Source: Streptomyces sp. 378
Lineage (GTDB): Bacteria > Actinomycetota > Actinomycetes > Streptomycetales > Streptomycetaceae
Direction: 5' to 3'
DNA: 64,000 bases
NCBI RefSeq assembly: GCF_030124145.1
Contig: NZ_JASKMS010000003.1
Span: forward strand, 62,001-126,000
Made by a program: the position numbers and the translations under genes. Below, in pieces: positions 34,726 to 43,978 of the stretch (position 1 is its first letter; every line of letters begins with the position of its first letter). The notes under the pieces were generated by a model, which was not told the origin of the DNA, ran no database searches, and saw only the letters and a list, made by a program, of their open reading frames with translations.

Positions 34726-35109
34726 CTAACGCTGCTGACCACCGCGCCACGGCGGTGGTGTGGCGGTCCTGCGGGCTGCGTCCCGGCGGTGCGCGGCGCG
34801 TTCCGTGCGGCTGCGCAACCGGTCCTGCAGACGATCGGCGAGCTCCCGGGCGCTCGCCTCACGGGCGTGCACGACGACGAGGTCGCCGCCCACCTGAATC
34901 TCGGCGCCGGCGGACCAGGGAAGCTCGACGTGGTGGGCCGCCTCCCTGGTGACACGCACCTCGCCGCTGACGGGCGGAAGCCCGGGACGGTCCAGCACGG
35001 CGTCGACCTTCTCCCGGACGTAGGCGAGCGACTCCTCGTCCACGTCGCCCTCCGCCCGCACGCGTACGGAGGCGGTGCCGCCTTCGGTGCCGGTGTTCTT
35101 GGCAGTCAT
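34726..35109 (-). CDS. HPF/RaiA-like ribosome-associated protein, short form
   Basis: This 127-residue basic protein has VRVRAEGDVDEESLAYVREK, VRVTREAAHHVELPW and DLVVVHAREASARELADRLQ, then a strongly basic tail RSRTERAAHRRDAARR. The beta-alpha-beta-beta-beta-alpha pattern fits the hibernation-promoting factor/sigma-54-modulation family, though divergent. Such proteins stabilise idle ribosomes in dormancy. The ATG at 35109 with AGGAG was chosen because the open frame further upstream is non-protein-like. Two palindromic boxes lie about 80-110 bp upstream. Confidence 0.65.
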   Translation of the reverse strand: MTAKNTGTEGGTASVRVRAEGDVDEESLAYVREKVDAVLDRPGLPPVSGEVRVTREAAHHVELPWSAGAEIQVGGDLVVVHAREASARELADRLQDRLRSRTERAAHRRDAARRTATPPPWRGGQQR

Positions 35110-35185
35110 GTGCTCCACTCCTGATCGTTCGTGGTGATCGTTTTTGGCGCGCCTCAAGACTGCTGCGTGCGCCGCCCCGGTCCCA

Positions 35186-35221
35186 GGGCCGGCCGGCCTC
35201 GGGAGACGGGGCCGTGGGTCC
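35186..35221. promoter_or_regulatory. Tandem degenerate OsdR/DevR-type boxes upstream of the HPF-like gene
   Basis: GGGCCGGCCGGCCT (35186-35199) and GGGGCCGTGGGTCC (35208-35221) are spaced 22 bp apart. Each retains the outer GGG and most of the right arm. They precede the start at 35109 on the minus strand. Confidence 0.42.
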
Positions 35222-35252
35222 GGCCACTGGCTGTCGTCGGGCCCCCGGGGCG

Positions 35253-37949
35253 TCACCGGCTGTCGCTCACGTCGGTCTCCTCCAGCGCGGCCCGTCCCGC
35301 CTCCAGGCGGGCGACCGGGACCCGGAAGGGCGAGCAGGAGACGTAGTCCAGGCCGGTGGTGTGGAAGAAGTGCACCGAGTCGGGGTCGCCGCCGTGCTCG
35401 CCGCACACGCCGATCTTCAGGTCCGGCCGGGTGGCGCGGCCCTCGGCGACAGCCATCCGGACCAGTCGGCCCACCCCGTCCCGGTCGAGCGTCTCGAACG
35501 GGGAGACGGGGAAGACGCCCTTGTCGAGGTAGGCGGAGAAGAACTCCGCCTCGACGTCGTCGCGGGAGAAGCCCCAGGTCGTTTGGGTGAGGTCGTTGGT
35601 GCCGAACGAGAAGAACTCGGCCTCCGCGGCGATCCGGTCCGCCGTCAGCGCCGCCCGGGGCAGCTCGATCATGGTCCCCACGGGGCAGCTGACGGGGACG
35701 CCGGACGCGGCGGAGACGTCGCCCAGTACCCGCTCCACCTCCTCGCGGACGATCCGCAGTTCGCGGACGTCCCCGACGAGCGGAACCATGATCTCCGCCC
35801 GGGGGCTGCCGCCGGCCCGTGTCCTCTCCGCGACGGCCTCGCCGATCGCCCGCACCTGCATGGCGACCAGACCGGGAACGACCAGGCCGAGGCGCACGCC
35901 CCGCAGCCCGAGCATGGGGTTCTCCTCGTGCATCCGGTTCACCGCGCTCAGCAGTTCGACGTCGTGCGCGGCCGGCAGGTCGCCGCGCGCCTCGGCGGCG
36001 GCGATCCGCACCGCGAGCTCCGTGCGGTCGGGCAGGAACTCATGCAGCGGCGGGTCCAGCAGGCGGATGGTGACCGGCAGGCCGTCCATGGCCTCCAGGA
36101 TGCCGCTGAAGTCCTCCCGCTGGAGCGGCAGGAGCGCCGCCAGGGCCCGGTCGCGGGCACCGTCCGTGCCGGCCAGGATCATCTCCTCGACCAGCTTGCG
36201 TCGCTCCCCGAGGAACATGTGCTCGGTGCGGCACAGCCCGATGCCCTGCGCACCGAACCGGCGCGCGCGGGCGGCGTCCTCGGGGGTATCGGCGTTGGCT
36301 CGCACCTCCAGCCGCCGCACGGTGTCGGCCCGGGCCAGCGCGCGGGTCACCGCGTCGACGACCCTGGCCGACCCCTCATCGCCGGCACCCGACTCCAGGA
36401 ACCGCATGACCGCCGAGTCCACCAGCGGCACCGGCCCCGGGTACACGGCGCCGGCGGAACCGTCCACGGAGATCACCGTGCCTTCCTCGACGACGGTGCC
36501 GTCGGGGGCGGTGAAGCGCCGGGCCTCGACGTCGACGGAGAGTTCCTCGGCACCGCACACGCAGACCTTGCCCATGCCGCGCGCCACCACGGCAGCGTGG
36601 CTGGTCTTGCCGCCCCGGCTGGTGAGCACCGCCTGGGCGGCGATCATGCCGGGCAGGTCGTCGGGGGTCGTCTCCTGGCGGACGAGGACCACCTTCTCGC
36701 CGGCCGCGGCACGCCGTACCGCCTCGGCGGAGTGGAAGACCACCGCGCCGACCGCGGCACCGGGTGAAGCCGGGAGGCCATGGGCGAGCGGATCGCCCAT
36801 CGCCGAGGTGTCGAAGCGAGGGAACATCAGCCGGGCCAGTTCCTCGCCGCTCACCCGGGCGAGGCTCTCGTCCGGGGTGATGAGTCCCTCGTCGGCGAGT
36901 TCGGCTGCGATGGCGAAGGCGGCCTCGGCGGTCCGCTTGCCGACCCGGGTCTGCAGCATCCACAACCTGCCGCGCTCGATCGTGAACTCGATGTCGCACA
37001 GGTCCCGGTAGTGCCGCTCAAGGGTCCGCATGTGCTCGCACAGCCGGGCGTACGAGTGCGGGTCCAGGCGTTCCAGCTCGGCCAGGGGCACGGTGTTGCG
37101 GATGCCGGCGACGACGTCCTCGCCCTGCGCGTTGGGCAGGTAGTCGCCGTACAGGCCGGGGCGTCCGGTGGCCGGGTCGCGGGTGAAGGCGACGCCGCTG
37201 CCCGAGTCGGGGCCGAGGTTGCCGAAGACCATGCACTGCACGGTGACGGCGGTGCCCAGGTCGTCGGGGATGTGCTCGCGCCGCCGGTACAGGCGCGCCC
37301 GCTCGCCGTTCCAGGACTGGAAGACGGCCAGGACCGCCCGGCGCAGCTGCTCGGCGGGGGACTGCGGGAAGTGCTCGCCGGTCTCCAGGTGGATGATGTT
37401 CTTGTACGTCTCGACCAGCTGGGCGAGGTCGGCGGCGTCCAGGTGCACGTCGTCCGGGGCGCCGCGCAGGTCCTTGAGCAGGGCGATGGCGCGCTCGAAC
37501 AGGGCTGGGTCGACGCCCATGACCGTACTGCCGAACATCTGGATCAGTCGGCGGTAGGAGTCCCAGGCGAAGCGTTCACTGCCCGAGACCTTGGCCAGGC
37601 CCAGCACGGAGTCGTCGTTCAGGCCGATGTCGAGGATCGTCTCCATCATGCCGGGCATGGAGAAACGCGCCCCGGAACGGACGGAGAGCAGCAGCGGATC
37701 GTCCGGCTGCCCCAGCAGCCGGCCCGCGGCCGTCTCGACGGTCGTCAGGTGCTCGGAGACCTCCTGCCACATGCCCACGGGCTCGCCGCCGCTGGCGAGG
37801 AAGGCCCGGCAGGCCTCGGTGGTGATGACGAACCCAGGAGGGACGGGCAGTCCGAGCCGGGTCATCTCGGCCAGGTTGGAGCCCTTGCCGCCGAGCAGGC
37901 CGGCCATGTCCCGGCCGCCCTGTGCGAAGTCGTACACGTAACGGGCCAT
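35253..37949 (-). CDS. ppdK: Pyruvate, phosphate dikinase
   Basis: The 898-residue enzyme is full length. It has an N-terminal ATP-grasp domain (GGKGSNLAEMTRLGLPVPPG), the swivelling domain with catalytic His near residue 451 in GGKTSHAAVVARG, and a C-terminal PEP/pyruvate barrel with GIGLCRTEHMFL and the catalytic Cys near residue 848 in GVCGEHGGD. It interconverts PEP + AMP + PPi and pyruvate + ATP + Pi. In glycolytic direction it spares ATP by using pyrophosphate, useful under energy limitation. It is divergent from the USP gene at 38204, with a regulator box between them. Confidence 0.95.
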   Translation of the reverse strand: MARYVYDFAQGGRDMAGLLGGKGSNLAEMTRLGLPVPPGFVITTEACRAFLASGGEPVGMWQEVSEHLTTVETAAGRLLGQPDDPLLLSVRSGARFSMPGMMETILDIGLNDDSVLGLAKVSGSERFAWDSYRRLIQMFGSTVMGVDPALFERAIALLKDLRGAPDDVHLDAADLAQLVETYKNIIHLETGEHFPQSPAEQLRRAVLAVFQSWNGERARLYRRREHIPDDLGTAVTVQCMVFGNLGPDSGSGVAFTRDPATGRPGLYGDYLPNAQGEDVVAGIRNTVPLAELERLDPHSYARLCEHMRTLERHYRDLCDIEFTIERGRLWMLQTRVGKRTAEAAFAIAAELADEGLITPDESLARVSGEELARLMFPRFDTSAMGDPLAHGLPASPGAAVGAVVFHSAEAVRRAAAGEKVVLVRQETTPDDLPGMIAAQAVLTSRGGKTSHAAVVARGMGKVCVCGAEELSVDVEARRFTAPDGTVVEEGTVISVDGSAGAVYPGPVPLVDSAVMRFLESGAGDEGSARVVDAVTRALARADTVRRLEVRANADTPEDAARARRFGAQGIGLCRTEHMFLGERRKLVEEMILAGTDGARDRALAALLPLQREDFSGILEAMDGLPVTIRLLDPPLHEFLPDRTELAVRIAAAEARGDLPAAHDVELLSAVNRMHEENPMLGLRGVRLGLVVPGLVAMQVRAIGEAVAERTRAGGSPRAEIMVPLVGDVRELRIVREEVERVLGDVSAASGVPVSCPVGTMIELPRAALTADRIAAEAEFFSFGTNDLTQTTWGFSRDDVEAEFFSAYLDKGVFPVSPFETLDRDGVGRLVRMAVAEGRATRPDLKIGVCGEHGGDPDSVHFFHTTGLDYVSCSPFRVPVARLEAGRAALEETDVSDSR

Positions 37950-38038
37950 GACGCTGTGCTCCTCAGCTGTGGGGACCTGTCGAGTTCCAGCGTCGAACGG
38001 CGAGCGTGCCGGCGCGAGGTGCCGTCAGGCCCGGGCCG

Positions 38039-38054
38039 GGGGCCGATGGGCCCC
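38039..38054. promoter_or_regulatory. OsdR/DevR-type box in the ppdK-USP divergent promoter region
   Basis: GGGGCCGATGGGCCCC lies 90 bp before ppdK (minus strand) and 150 bp before the USP gene (plus strand), so one site could serve both directions. Confidence 0.63.
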
Positions 38055-38203
38055 GTCCCGGGCCGCCGGAACCGCGCCCGCCATTCGATGGGGGCGAAGG
38101 GGCCCGCGCACAGGGCGTGCGGCCCTGGGCATTCGCTTCCCGCGCGAGGAGGCTCGAAGCCGTCAGGAGAACCGGAGGGTCCGGGCTCCGGGAGGGACGT
38201 GCG

Positions 38204-39136
38204 ATGTTCTGCAACGTCGTAGTGGGAGTCGACGGATCACCCGCGAGCCTGGCGGCCGCGCACTGGGCGGCTCACGAGGCCTCGCGCCGCGGCACCGGGC
38301 TGGCTGTCGTGCACGCCTGGCGCCGCCACCCCCATCCCGCACCGTACGTGCCCAGGGACCGTACCGAGCACGACTGGGCCGAGCAGACACTCCGGGATGC
38401 CGTCGACAGCGTCCGCGCGGCCCACCCCGGGCTGCGGATCGTCGACCGCCTCGTGTGCGACGCGCCGGTCGCCGCCCTGGTCGCCGCCGCCGCGGAGGCC
38501 GAGCTGCTGGTCCTCGGATCACTCGGTATGGGCAGGGTGAGCGGGTTCGTCATGGGATCCGTGTCCCAGCGCGTGGTGGCCCGGTCGACGCGGCCCGTGG
38601 TGCTGGTGAGGGCGGGGCTGAGCGCAGCCGACGAGCATGTGCCGGCCGCGGACGGCATCGCACCGGAGGAGATCCTCGAGACGCCGTACCGCGCGGTCGT
38701 CCTGGGTCTGGACGTCCAGCACCCGTGTGACGAACTGATCGAGTTCGCCTTCGACGCCGCCCGGCGGCGCGGCACCGCCCTGCGTGTCGTCCACGCGTTC
38801 CGGACGCCGCCGCGACCCGCCTCTGATCCGTCGTTGGTCACACCGCCGACCGTCCCGTCGGTCCCGGTGGCCGGGCCGGAAGCGCTCGCGGCCGGGGAGC
38901 ACGCGGTGGTGGCGGCACTGCGCCCGTGGTGCGAGAAGTATCCGACCGTTTTTGTGACCGAGACGGTGACCGCCGGCCGGGCCGCCACCCTCTTGGTGCA
39001 CGCCGCGCGCGACGCCGGATTGCTCGTGGTGGGGCGCCGCACGAGCGGGGGCCGGCTCGGTGCCCACACCGGTCCGGTGACCCACGCCGTCCTGCACCAC
39101 GCCGCCTGCCCCGTCGTCGTGGTCCCGCACGTCTGA
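38204..39136 (+). CDS. Universal stress protein, tandem two-domain
   Basis: The 310-residue protein begins MFCNVVVGVDGSPASLAAAH. The first USP domain has the ATP loop GSLGMGRVSGFVMGSVSQ. The second, from VVLGLDVQHPCDELIEFAFD, has a degenerate loop GRRTSGGRLGAHTGPV and the ending AVLHHAACPVVVVPHV, closely resembling the USP at 24071. The ATG at 38204 follows GGGAGGGA; an open frame upstream covers only the promoter region. It is probably induced with ppdK from the shared intergenic box. Confidence 0.87.
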   Translation: MFCNVVVGVDGSPASLAAAHWAAHEASRRGTGLAVVHAWRRHPHPAPYVPRDRTEHDWAEQTLRDAVDSVRAAHPGLRIVDRLVCDAPVAALVAAAAEAELLVLGSLGMGRVSGFVMGSVSQRVVARSTRPVVLVRAGLSAADEHVPAADGIAPEEILETPYRAVVLGLDVQHPCDELIEFAFDAARRRGTALRVVHAFRTPPRPASDPSLVTPPTVPSVPVAGPEALAAGEHAVVAALRPWCEKYPTVFVTETVTAGRAATLLVHAARDAGLLVVGRRTSGGRLGAHTGPVTHAVLHHAACPVVVVPHV

Positions 39137-39226
39137 ACTCACCTGCGGTCGACTGCTCGCCCGCCCCAGGGCCTCGTCGGCTCTGCTCGTCCGCGCCCTG
39201 ATCGACGCGCAGCAGTGCCTGTGGGT

Positions 39227-39264
39227 GGGCCGAACGTCCCGGCCGACCCGGGCCGGACGGGACC
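39227..39264. promoter_or_regulatory. OsdR/DevR-type box pair upstream of pflB
   Basis: GGGCCGAACGTCCC (39227-39240) is a good match. GGGCCGGACGGGACC (39250-39264) is a weaker copy 23 bp further on. They lie 100-138 bp before the pflB start. Confidence 0.58.
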
Positions 39265-39364
39265 GGTGCGGTGCCCTGTCCGGCACTGCCCCCTGCCACT
39301 GCGGACGACGAGCATCGACAACGAGAAGAACAGTGAGAAAGCCCGCCCAGGGAGAGGACCTGCG

Positions 39365-41623
39365 ATGACCGCGACCGTGACAGCCGGCCCCCGGACCGCC
39401 GACGCCTGGCGGCAGTACGCCGGAACCAAGTGGCGTGAGCGCATCGACGTGCGCGACTTCATCCAGGCGAACTACACGCCCTACGAAGGCGACGCGACCT
39501 TCCTGGCCGGGCCCACGCACCGCACCCGCGCGGTCTGGGAGAAGGTCAGCGCACTCTTCCCGGAGGAGCGGCGCCGCGGCATCCACGACGTCGACACCGC
39601 GACCCCCTCCACGATCACCTCGCACGCCCCCGGCTGGATCGACCGGGACCGCGAGTTGATCGTGGGCCTGCAGACCGACGCTCCGCTCAAGCGCGCCATC
39701 ATGCCGAACGGCGGCCTGCGCATGGTGGAGAACGGACTGCGGGCCTACGGCTACGAGGCCGACCCGTTCGTGTCCAGGGTCTTCGGCACCTACCGCAGGA
39801 CCCACAACGACGGCGTGTTCGACGCCTACACCCCCGAGATGCGCGCCGCCCGCAAGGCCGGGATCATCACCGGTCTGCCGGACGCCTACGGCCGCGGCCG
39901 GATCATCGGCGACTACCGACGCGTGGCCCTCTACGGCACCGACCGCCTCATCGCGGCCAAGCGGGCTGAACGCGCCCTGCTGGACGCGCGGCCCTCCAGC
40001 GCGGACGTCATCCGGGACCGTGAGGAACTGGCCGAGCAGATCCGCGCGCTGGGCGAGCTGACGCAGATGGCCGCTTCCTACGGCTGCGACGTCGCCCGCC
40101 CGGCCACCACCGCGCACGAGGCCGTCCAGTGGCTCTACCTCGGCTATCTGGCCGCCGTGAAGGAACAGAACGGCGCGGCGATGTCCCTGGGCCGCACCTC
40201 CACCTTCCTCGACGTCTACCTCCAGCGCGACCTCGACGAGGGCCTCCTCGACGAGACCCGTGCCCAGGAGCTGATCGACGACTTCGTTATCAAACTCCGC
40301 ATCGTGCGCTTCCTGCGCACCCCCGAGTACGACGCCCTGTTCTCCGGCGACCCGACCTGGGTGACCGAGTCCATCGGCGGTATCGGCACCGACGGCCGCC
40401 CGCTGGTCACCCGCACCTCCTTCCGCTTCCTGCAGACCCTCTACAACCTCGGCCCGGCCCCTGAGCCGAACCTGACCGTGCTGTGGTCGCCCCGGCTGCC
40501 GGACGGCTTCAAGGAGTTCTGCGCGCAGGTGTCCATCGACACCAGCGCCGTGCAGTACGAGTCCGACGACCTGATGCGGCCCCGCACAGGAGACGACACC
40601 GCGATCGCCTGCTGCGTCTCCGCCATGGCGGTCGGCAAGCAGATGCAGTTCTTCGGAGCCCGGGTCAACCTGGCCAAGGCCCTCCTGTACGCCGTCAACG
40701 GCGGCCGGGACGAGATGACCGGCGAACAGATCGCCCCCGCAACGCCCCCGCTGACCGGCGAGTACCTCGACTACGACGAGCTGTCGGCGGCCTACGACCG
40801 GACGCTGGACTGGCTGGCGGAGACGTACGTCGACGCGCTCAACGTCATCCACTACATGCACGACAAGTACGCCTACGAGCGCATCGAGATGGCCCTGCAC
40901 GACCACCCCGTGCACCGCTTCATGGCCTGCGGCATCGCCGGGCTCTCCGTCGCCGCGGACAGCCTGTCGGCCGTGAAGTACGCCCGGGTGAAGGTGTTCC
41001 GTGACGCGAACGGTCTGGCGGTGGACTTCCGGACCGAGGGCGAGTTCCCGGCGTACGGCAACAACGACGACCGAGCGGACTCCCTCGCCGTCGCCCTGGT
41101 GGAGTCGTTCATGGCGAAGGTGCGCAGGCACCCCACCTACCGGAACGCCGAGCACACTCAGTCGGTGCTGACCATCACGTCCAACGTCGTCTACGGCAAG
41201 CACACCGGCAACACTCCCGACGGCCGTCGCGCCGGACAGCCCTTCGCGCCCGGCGCCAACCCGATGAACGGCCGTGACCGGCACGGGGTGGCGGCGTCCG
41301 CGCTGTCGGTGGCCAAGCTGCCGTACGAGCAGGCCCGCGACGGCATCTCGCTGACCACAACGATCACTCCCGAGGGGCTGGGGCACCACCCGGGCGAGCG
41401 CGCCGCGCACCTGGTCGGCATCCTCGACGCCTACATGGCGTCCGGCGGCTTCCACATGAACGTCAACGTCCTGGACCGGGCCGTCCTGGAGGACGCCATG
41501 GAACACCCGGAGAAGTACCCCGAGCTGACGATCCGGGTCTCCGGGTACGCCGTCAACTTCGTTCGCCTGACCCGCGAGCAGCAGCTCGACGTGATCAGCC
41601 GTACCTTCCACGGAGCGCTGTGA
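39365..41623 (+). CDS. pflB: Pyruvate formate-lyase
   Basis: This 752-residue glycyl-radical enzyme starts at ATG 39365 (AGGGAGAGG upstream). It carries the adjacent catalytic cysteines in [11 protein letters not shown] (near residues 414-415) and the radical glycine in [10 protein letters not shown] (near residue 727). Other blocks are [20 protein letters not shown] and [17 protein letters not shown]. It cleaves pyruvate with CoA to acetyl-CoA and formate without making NADH. The radical form is destroyed by oxygen, so activity requires hypoxia. The activase gene overlaps its stop codon. Confidence 0.95.
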   Translation: MTATVTAGPRTADAWRQYAGTKWRERIDVRDFIQANYTPYEGDATFLAGPTHRTRAVWEKVSALFPEERRRGIHDVDTATPSTITSHAPGWIDRDRELIVGLQTDAPLKRAIMPNGGLRMVENGLRAYGYEADPFVSRVFGTYRRTHNDGVFDAYTPEMRAARKAGIITGLPDAYGRGRIIGDYRRVALYGTDRLIAAKRAERALLDARPSSADVIRDREELAEQIRALGELTQMAASYGCDVARPATTAHEAVQWLYLGYLAAVKEQNGAAMSLGRTSTFLDVYLQRDLDEGLLDETRAQELIDDFVIKLRIVRFLRTPEYDALFSGDPTWVTESIGGIGTDGRPLVTRTSFRFLQTLYNLGPAPEPNLTVLWSPRLPDGFKEFCAQVSIDTSAVQYESDDLMRPRTGDDTAIACCVSAMAVGKQMQFFGARVNLAKALLYAVNGGRDEMTGEQIAPATPPLTGEYLDYDELSAAYDRTLDWLAETYVDALNVIHYMHDKYAYERIEMALHDHPVHRFMACGIAGLSVAADSLSAVKYARVKVFRDANGLAVDFRTEGEFPAYGNNDDRADSLAVALVESFMAKVRRHPTYRNAEHTQSVLTITSNVVYGKHTGNTPDGRRAGQPFAPGANPMNGRDRHGVAASALSVAKLPYEQARDGISLTTTITPEGLGHHPGERAAHLVGILDAYMASGGFHMNVNVLDRAVLEDAMEHPEKYPELTIRVSGYAVNFVRLTREQQLDVISRTFHGAL

Positions 41624-42384
41624 ACACCGCGACCGACCGTACGACGGGACTCGGCCGGACGACCGGCCGGATCCACTCCTGGGACCTGTCCACCGGCGTG
41701 GACGGTCCCGGGACCCGGTTCGTCCTGTTCGTCAACGGTTGTCCGCTGCGCTGCCTGTACTGCGCCAACCCCGACACCTGGCACCTGCGGGACGGCCGGG
41801 AGGCCACGGTCGACGAGGTGATGGCCGAGATCGAGAAGTTCCGCCCCTTCGTCATCACGGCCGGAGGCGGCGTGACGATCACCGGCGGCGAGCCACTGCT
41901 CCAGCCCGCCTTCACGGCGGCGGTGCTGCGTCGCTGCAAGGAGGCCGGACTGCACACCGCCCTGGACACCTCCGGTTTCCTCGGCGCCCGTGCCACCGAC
42001 GAACTGCTGACCGACACGGACCTCGTGCTGCTGGACATCAAGTCCTTCGATGCCGGCACCTACCGGAAGCTGACCGGCGGCGATCTCGGGCCCACTCTCA
42101 GCTTCGCCACCCGCCTGAACCGGCTCGGAGCGCCGATGTGGATCCGCTACGTCCTGGTACCCGGCTGGACCGACGACCCACGCGCCGTAGAGGGACTCGC
42201 CCGCTTCCTGTGGGGCCTCGGCAACGTCGAACGGGTCGACGTCCTGCCGTTCCACAAGCTCGGCGCGGGCAAGTACGAGGCACTGGGCATTCCCTTCCCC
42301 CTGCGGGACAACCCGGTTCCGGACGCCGCGCTGGTGGACCGAGTGCGAGGTCAGTTCCGCGAGCGCGGTCTGGCGGCTTACTGA
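41620..42384 (+). CDS. pflA: Pyruvate formate-lyase-activating enzyme (radical SAM)
   Basis: The 254-residue protein has the radical-SAM 4Fe-4S motif CPLRCLYC (near residues 41-48), [13 protein letters not shown] and [17 protein letters not shown]. It installs the glycyl radical on PflB using S-adenosylmethionine. The GTG start overlaps the pflB stop (GTGA), giving translational coupling. Length and motifs are normal for PflA. Confidence 0.94.
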   Translation: MNTATDRTTGLGRTTGRIHSWDLSTGVDGPGTRFVLFVNGCPLRCLYCANPDTWHLRDGREATVDEVMAEIEKFRPFVITAGGGVTITGGEPLLQPAFTAAVLRRCKEAGLHTALDTSGFLGARATDELLTDTDLVLLDIKSFDAGTYRKLTGGDLGPTLSFATRLNRLGAPMWIRYVLVPGWTDDPRAVEGLARFLWGLGNVERVDVLPFHKLGAGKYEALGIPFPLRDNPVPDAALVDRVRGQFRERGLAAY

Positions 42385-42501
42385 TGACACTCATGCCGGC
42401 GTCCGTCTGCACTCGTGGTCCTGATCCCCCCGGCACACCGATCGGCTCGCTGGGGTACCCGTGCTGTGACCGCCCCTGACCGGGGCGGCGAGGAGGATGC
42501 C

Positions 42502-43494
42502 ATGGCTGAGCGACCACTCGACGAGAAGACAGTGACCACGCTGGTGGCCGAGGCCACGGCGGCGCCGTCCATGCACAACGCGCAGCCGTGGCGCTTTCGC
42601 TACCTGAGTGGCGAGCGCGTCCTGCAGCTGCGGGCCGACCCCGACCGGGCCATGCCCCGGTCCGACCCCGACAACCGGGCGCTGCACATCGGGTGCGGGG
42701 CAGCTCTGCTCAACCTGCGTGTCGCCGCGGCGCACGCGGATCTCGCTCCCGAGACGACGCTGCTGCCCGAGCCGGACGACCCGCTGCTGCTCGCCGCCGT
42801 ACGTCTGCCCGACCCGATCGGGAGCGTGCGGGACGAGGAGCTGGCGCGGCTGCACCCGGCAATCCGGCAGCGGCACACCAGCCGCCATCCCTTCGCCGAG
42901 AAGGGCATCCCCGAGACCGTGCGGACCACCTTGCAGGAAGCGGCGGCGCGGGAGGGGGCGACGCTGTCCTTCCCCGGCCCCTGGCATGCCGAAACCGTGC
43001 TCGACCTGGTCCGCGACGCCGAGAGCCGCGACAGCGTGTACCCGGACGCCGACCAAGACCTGGTCCGCTGGACCCGGCTCGGAGCGGAGGCGGACACCGC
43101 AGTCGACGGCGTCCCCGAGTACGCCTTCGGCCCGCGCAGGCGCGACGGCAAAGCCCCAGTGCGGGACTTCTCCGGACGCCGGCCGGTGGCCGACCGCGGC
43201 ACCACCGCCTTCGAGCACACCCCGCACCTGTCCCTGCTGAGCACCCGCCGCGAGGGTCCCGCCGACTGGCTGCGCGCGGGTCAGGCCCTCGAACGCGTCC
43301 TCCTTGAGGCCACCCTGGCCGACCTGGCCACCTCCCTGACCTCGCACGCGCTGGAGGATCGCGAGCTGCGTCTGCTGGCCCGTGACCCGGCCTCGGGCAT
43401 CGGGCAGGTGCAGATGGTGCTGCGACTTGGCTACGGGCCGCGAGGCCCGGCGACCCCGCGCCGACCGGTGCGGGACGTCCTGGACATCACGTAG
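42502..43494 (+). CDS. Acg-like nitroreductase family protein
   Basis: The 330-residue product begins with the nitroreductase FMN motif APSMHNAQPWRF and has PDNRALHIGCGAALLNLRVA and RQRHTSRHPFAEKGIP. The central and C-terminal parts match the Acg (Rv2032-type) subgroup, two fused nitroreductase halves in which one substrate pocket is usually lidded. In Mycobacterium these are strongly DevR-induced proteins thought to sequester flavin. The ATG is preceded by GAGGAGGATGCC. No clear regulator box was seen in the 117 bp upstream, so it may be read with pflBA. Confidence 0.83.
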   Translation: MAERPLDEKTVTTLVAEATAAPSMHNAQPWRFRYLSGERVLQLRADPDRAMPRSDPDNRALHIGCGAALLNLRVAAAHADLAPETTLLPEPDDPLLLAAVRLPDPIGSVRDEELARLHPAIRQRHTSRHPFAEKGIPETVRTTLQEAAAREGATLSFPGPWHAETVLDLVRDAESRDSVYPDADQDLVRWTRLGAEADTAVDGVPEYAFGPRRRDGKAPVRDFSGRRPVADRGTTAFEHTPHLSLLSTRREGPADWLRAGQALERVLLEATLADLATSLTSHALEDRELRLLARDPASGIGQVQMVLRLGYGPRGPATPRRPVRDVLDIT

Positions 43495-43978
43495 CCAGGC
43501 GCAGGGGCCGCACGACGGGTGCTCGGTGTGTGCGGCCTGTGTCGAGGCCGCCGCCGGCGACCCGGCCCCCCTTGCTCAGCGGTGCCTGTCGAGCCGTTCC
43601 CGGGCGGCCCACCAGGCGCCCAGCACACCAGCACGGCCGTCGTCGAGCCGCACTGTGGTGGACGAGCCCGCCTAGCTGTCGGCTGCCGCCTGGGTGGTGC
43701 CGGACTTGAGGGTGTCGTCGGACGCGTCCATCGCACGGTTGCGCGCACGCGATTGTCGGCCATCTGCCCGGCGAAACGGAACACCGACACCGGACGCCTG
43801 ATCCACGTGCACCAGGGCCCTGTGGCCCTGCCCTCGGGACCGGACGGGTCACAGTCCTGCCCGCCCGGTTCCGGCCAGTGCCGGTTGGCCCTGGTGGCGG
43901 CCACTCGGCCCAAAGCCAGCGGAGCCTGGGCGGGGTGAACTTGAAGGTGACAGCTAACAATCATCTGTATGAGGAGGC
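43495..43978. other. 484-bp intergenic region with regulatory boxes and an unidentified remnant
   Basis: No intact gene is supported. On the minus strand a frame ending at a stop at 43672 reads NRAMDASDDTLKSGTTQ and resembles a real protein tail, but the family was not recognised. Near the right end, boxes at 43815 and 43836 precede the USP gene. Confidence 0.45.
43815..43850. promoter_or_regulatory. Tandem OsdR/DevR-type boxes upstream of the third intact USP gene
   Basis: GGGCCCTGTGGCCC (43815-43828) is a strong copy. GGGACCGGACGGGTC (43836-43850) is a partial copy exactly 21 bp downstream. They lie 130-165 bp before the USP start. Confidence 0.57.

Noticed and set aside
38519..41611. A 1030-codon minus-strand frame
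   Set aside because: It is the complement of pflB and the USP gene, a common artefact in high-GC DNA.
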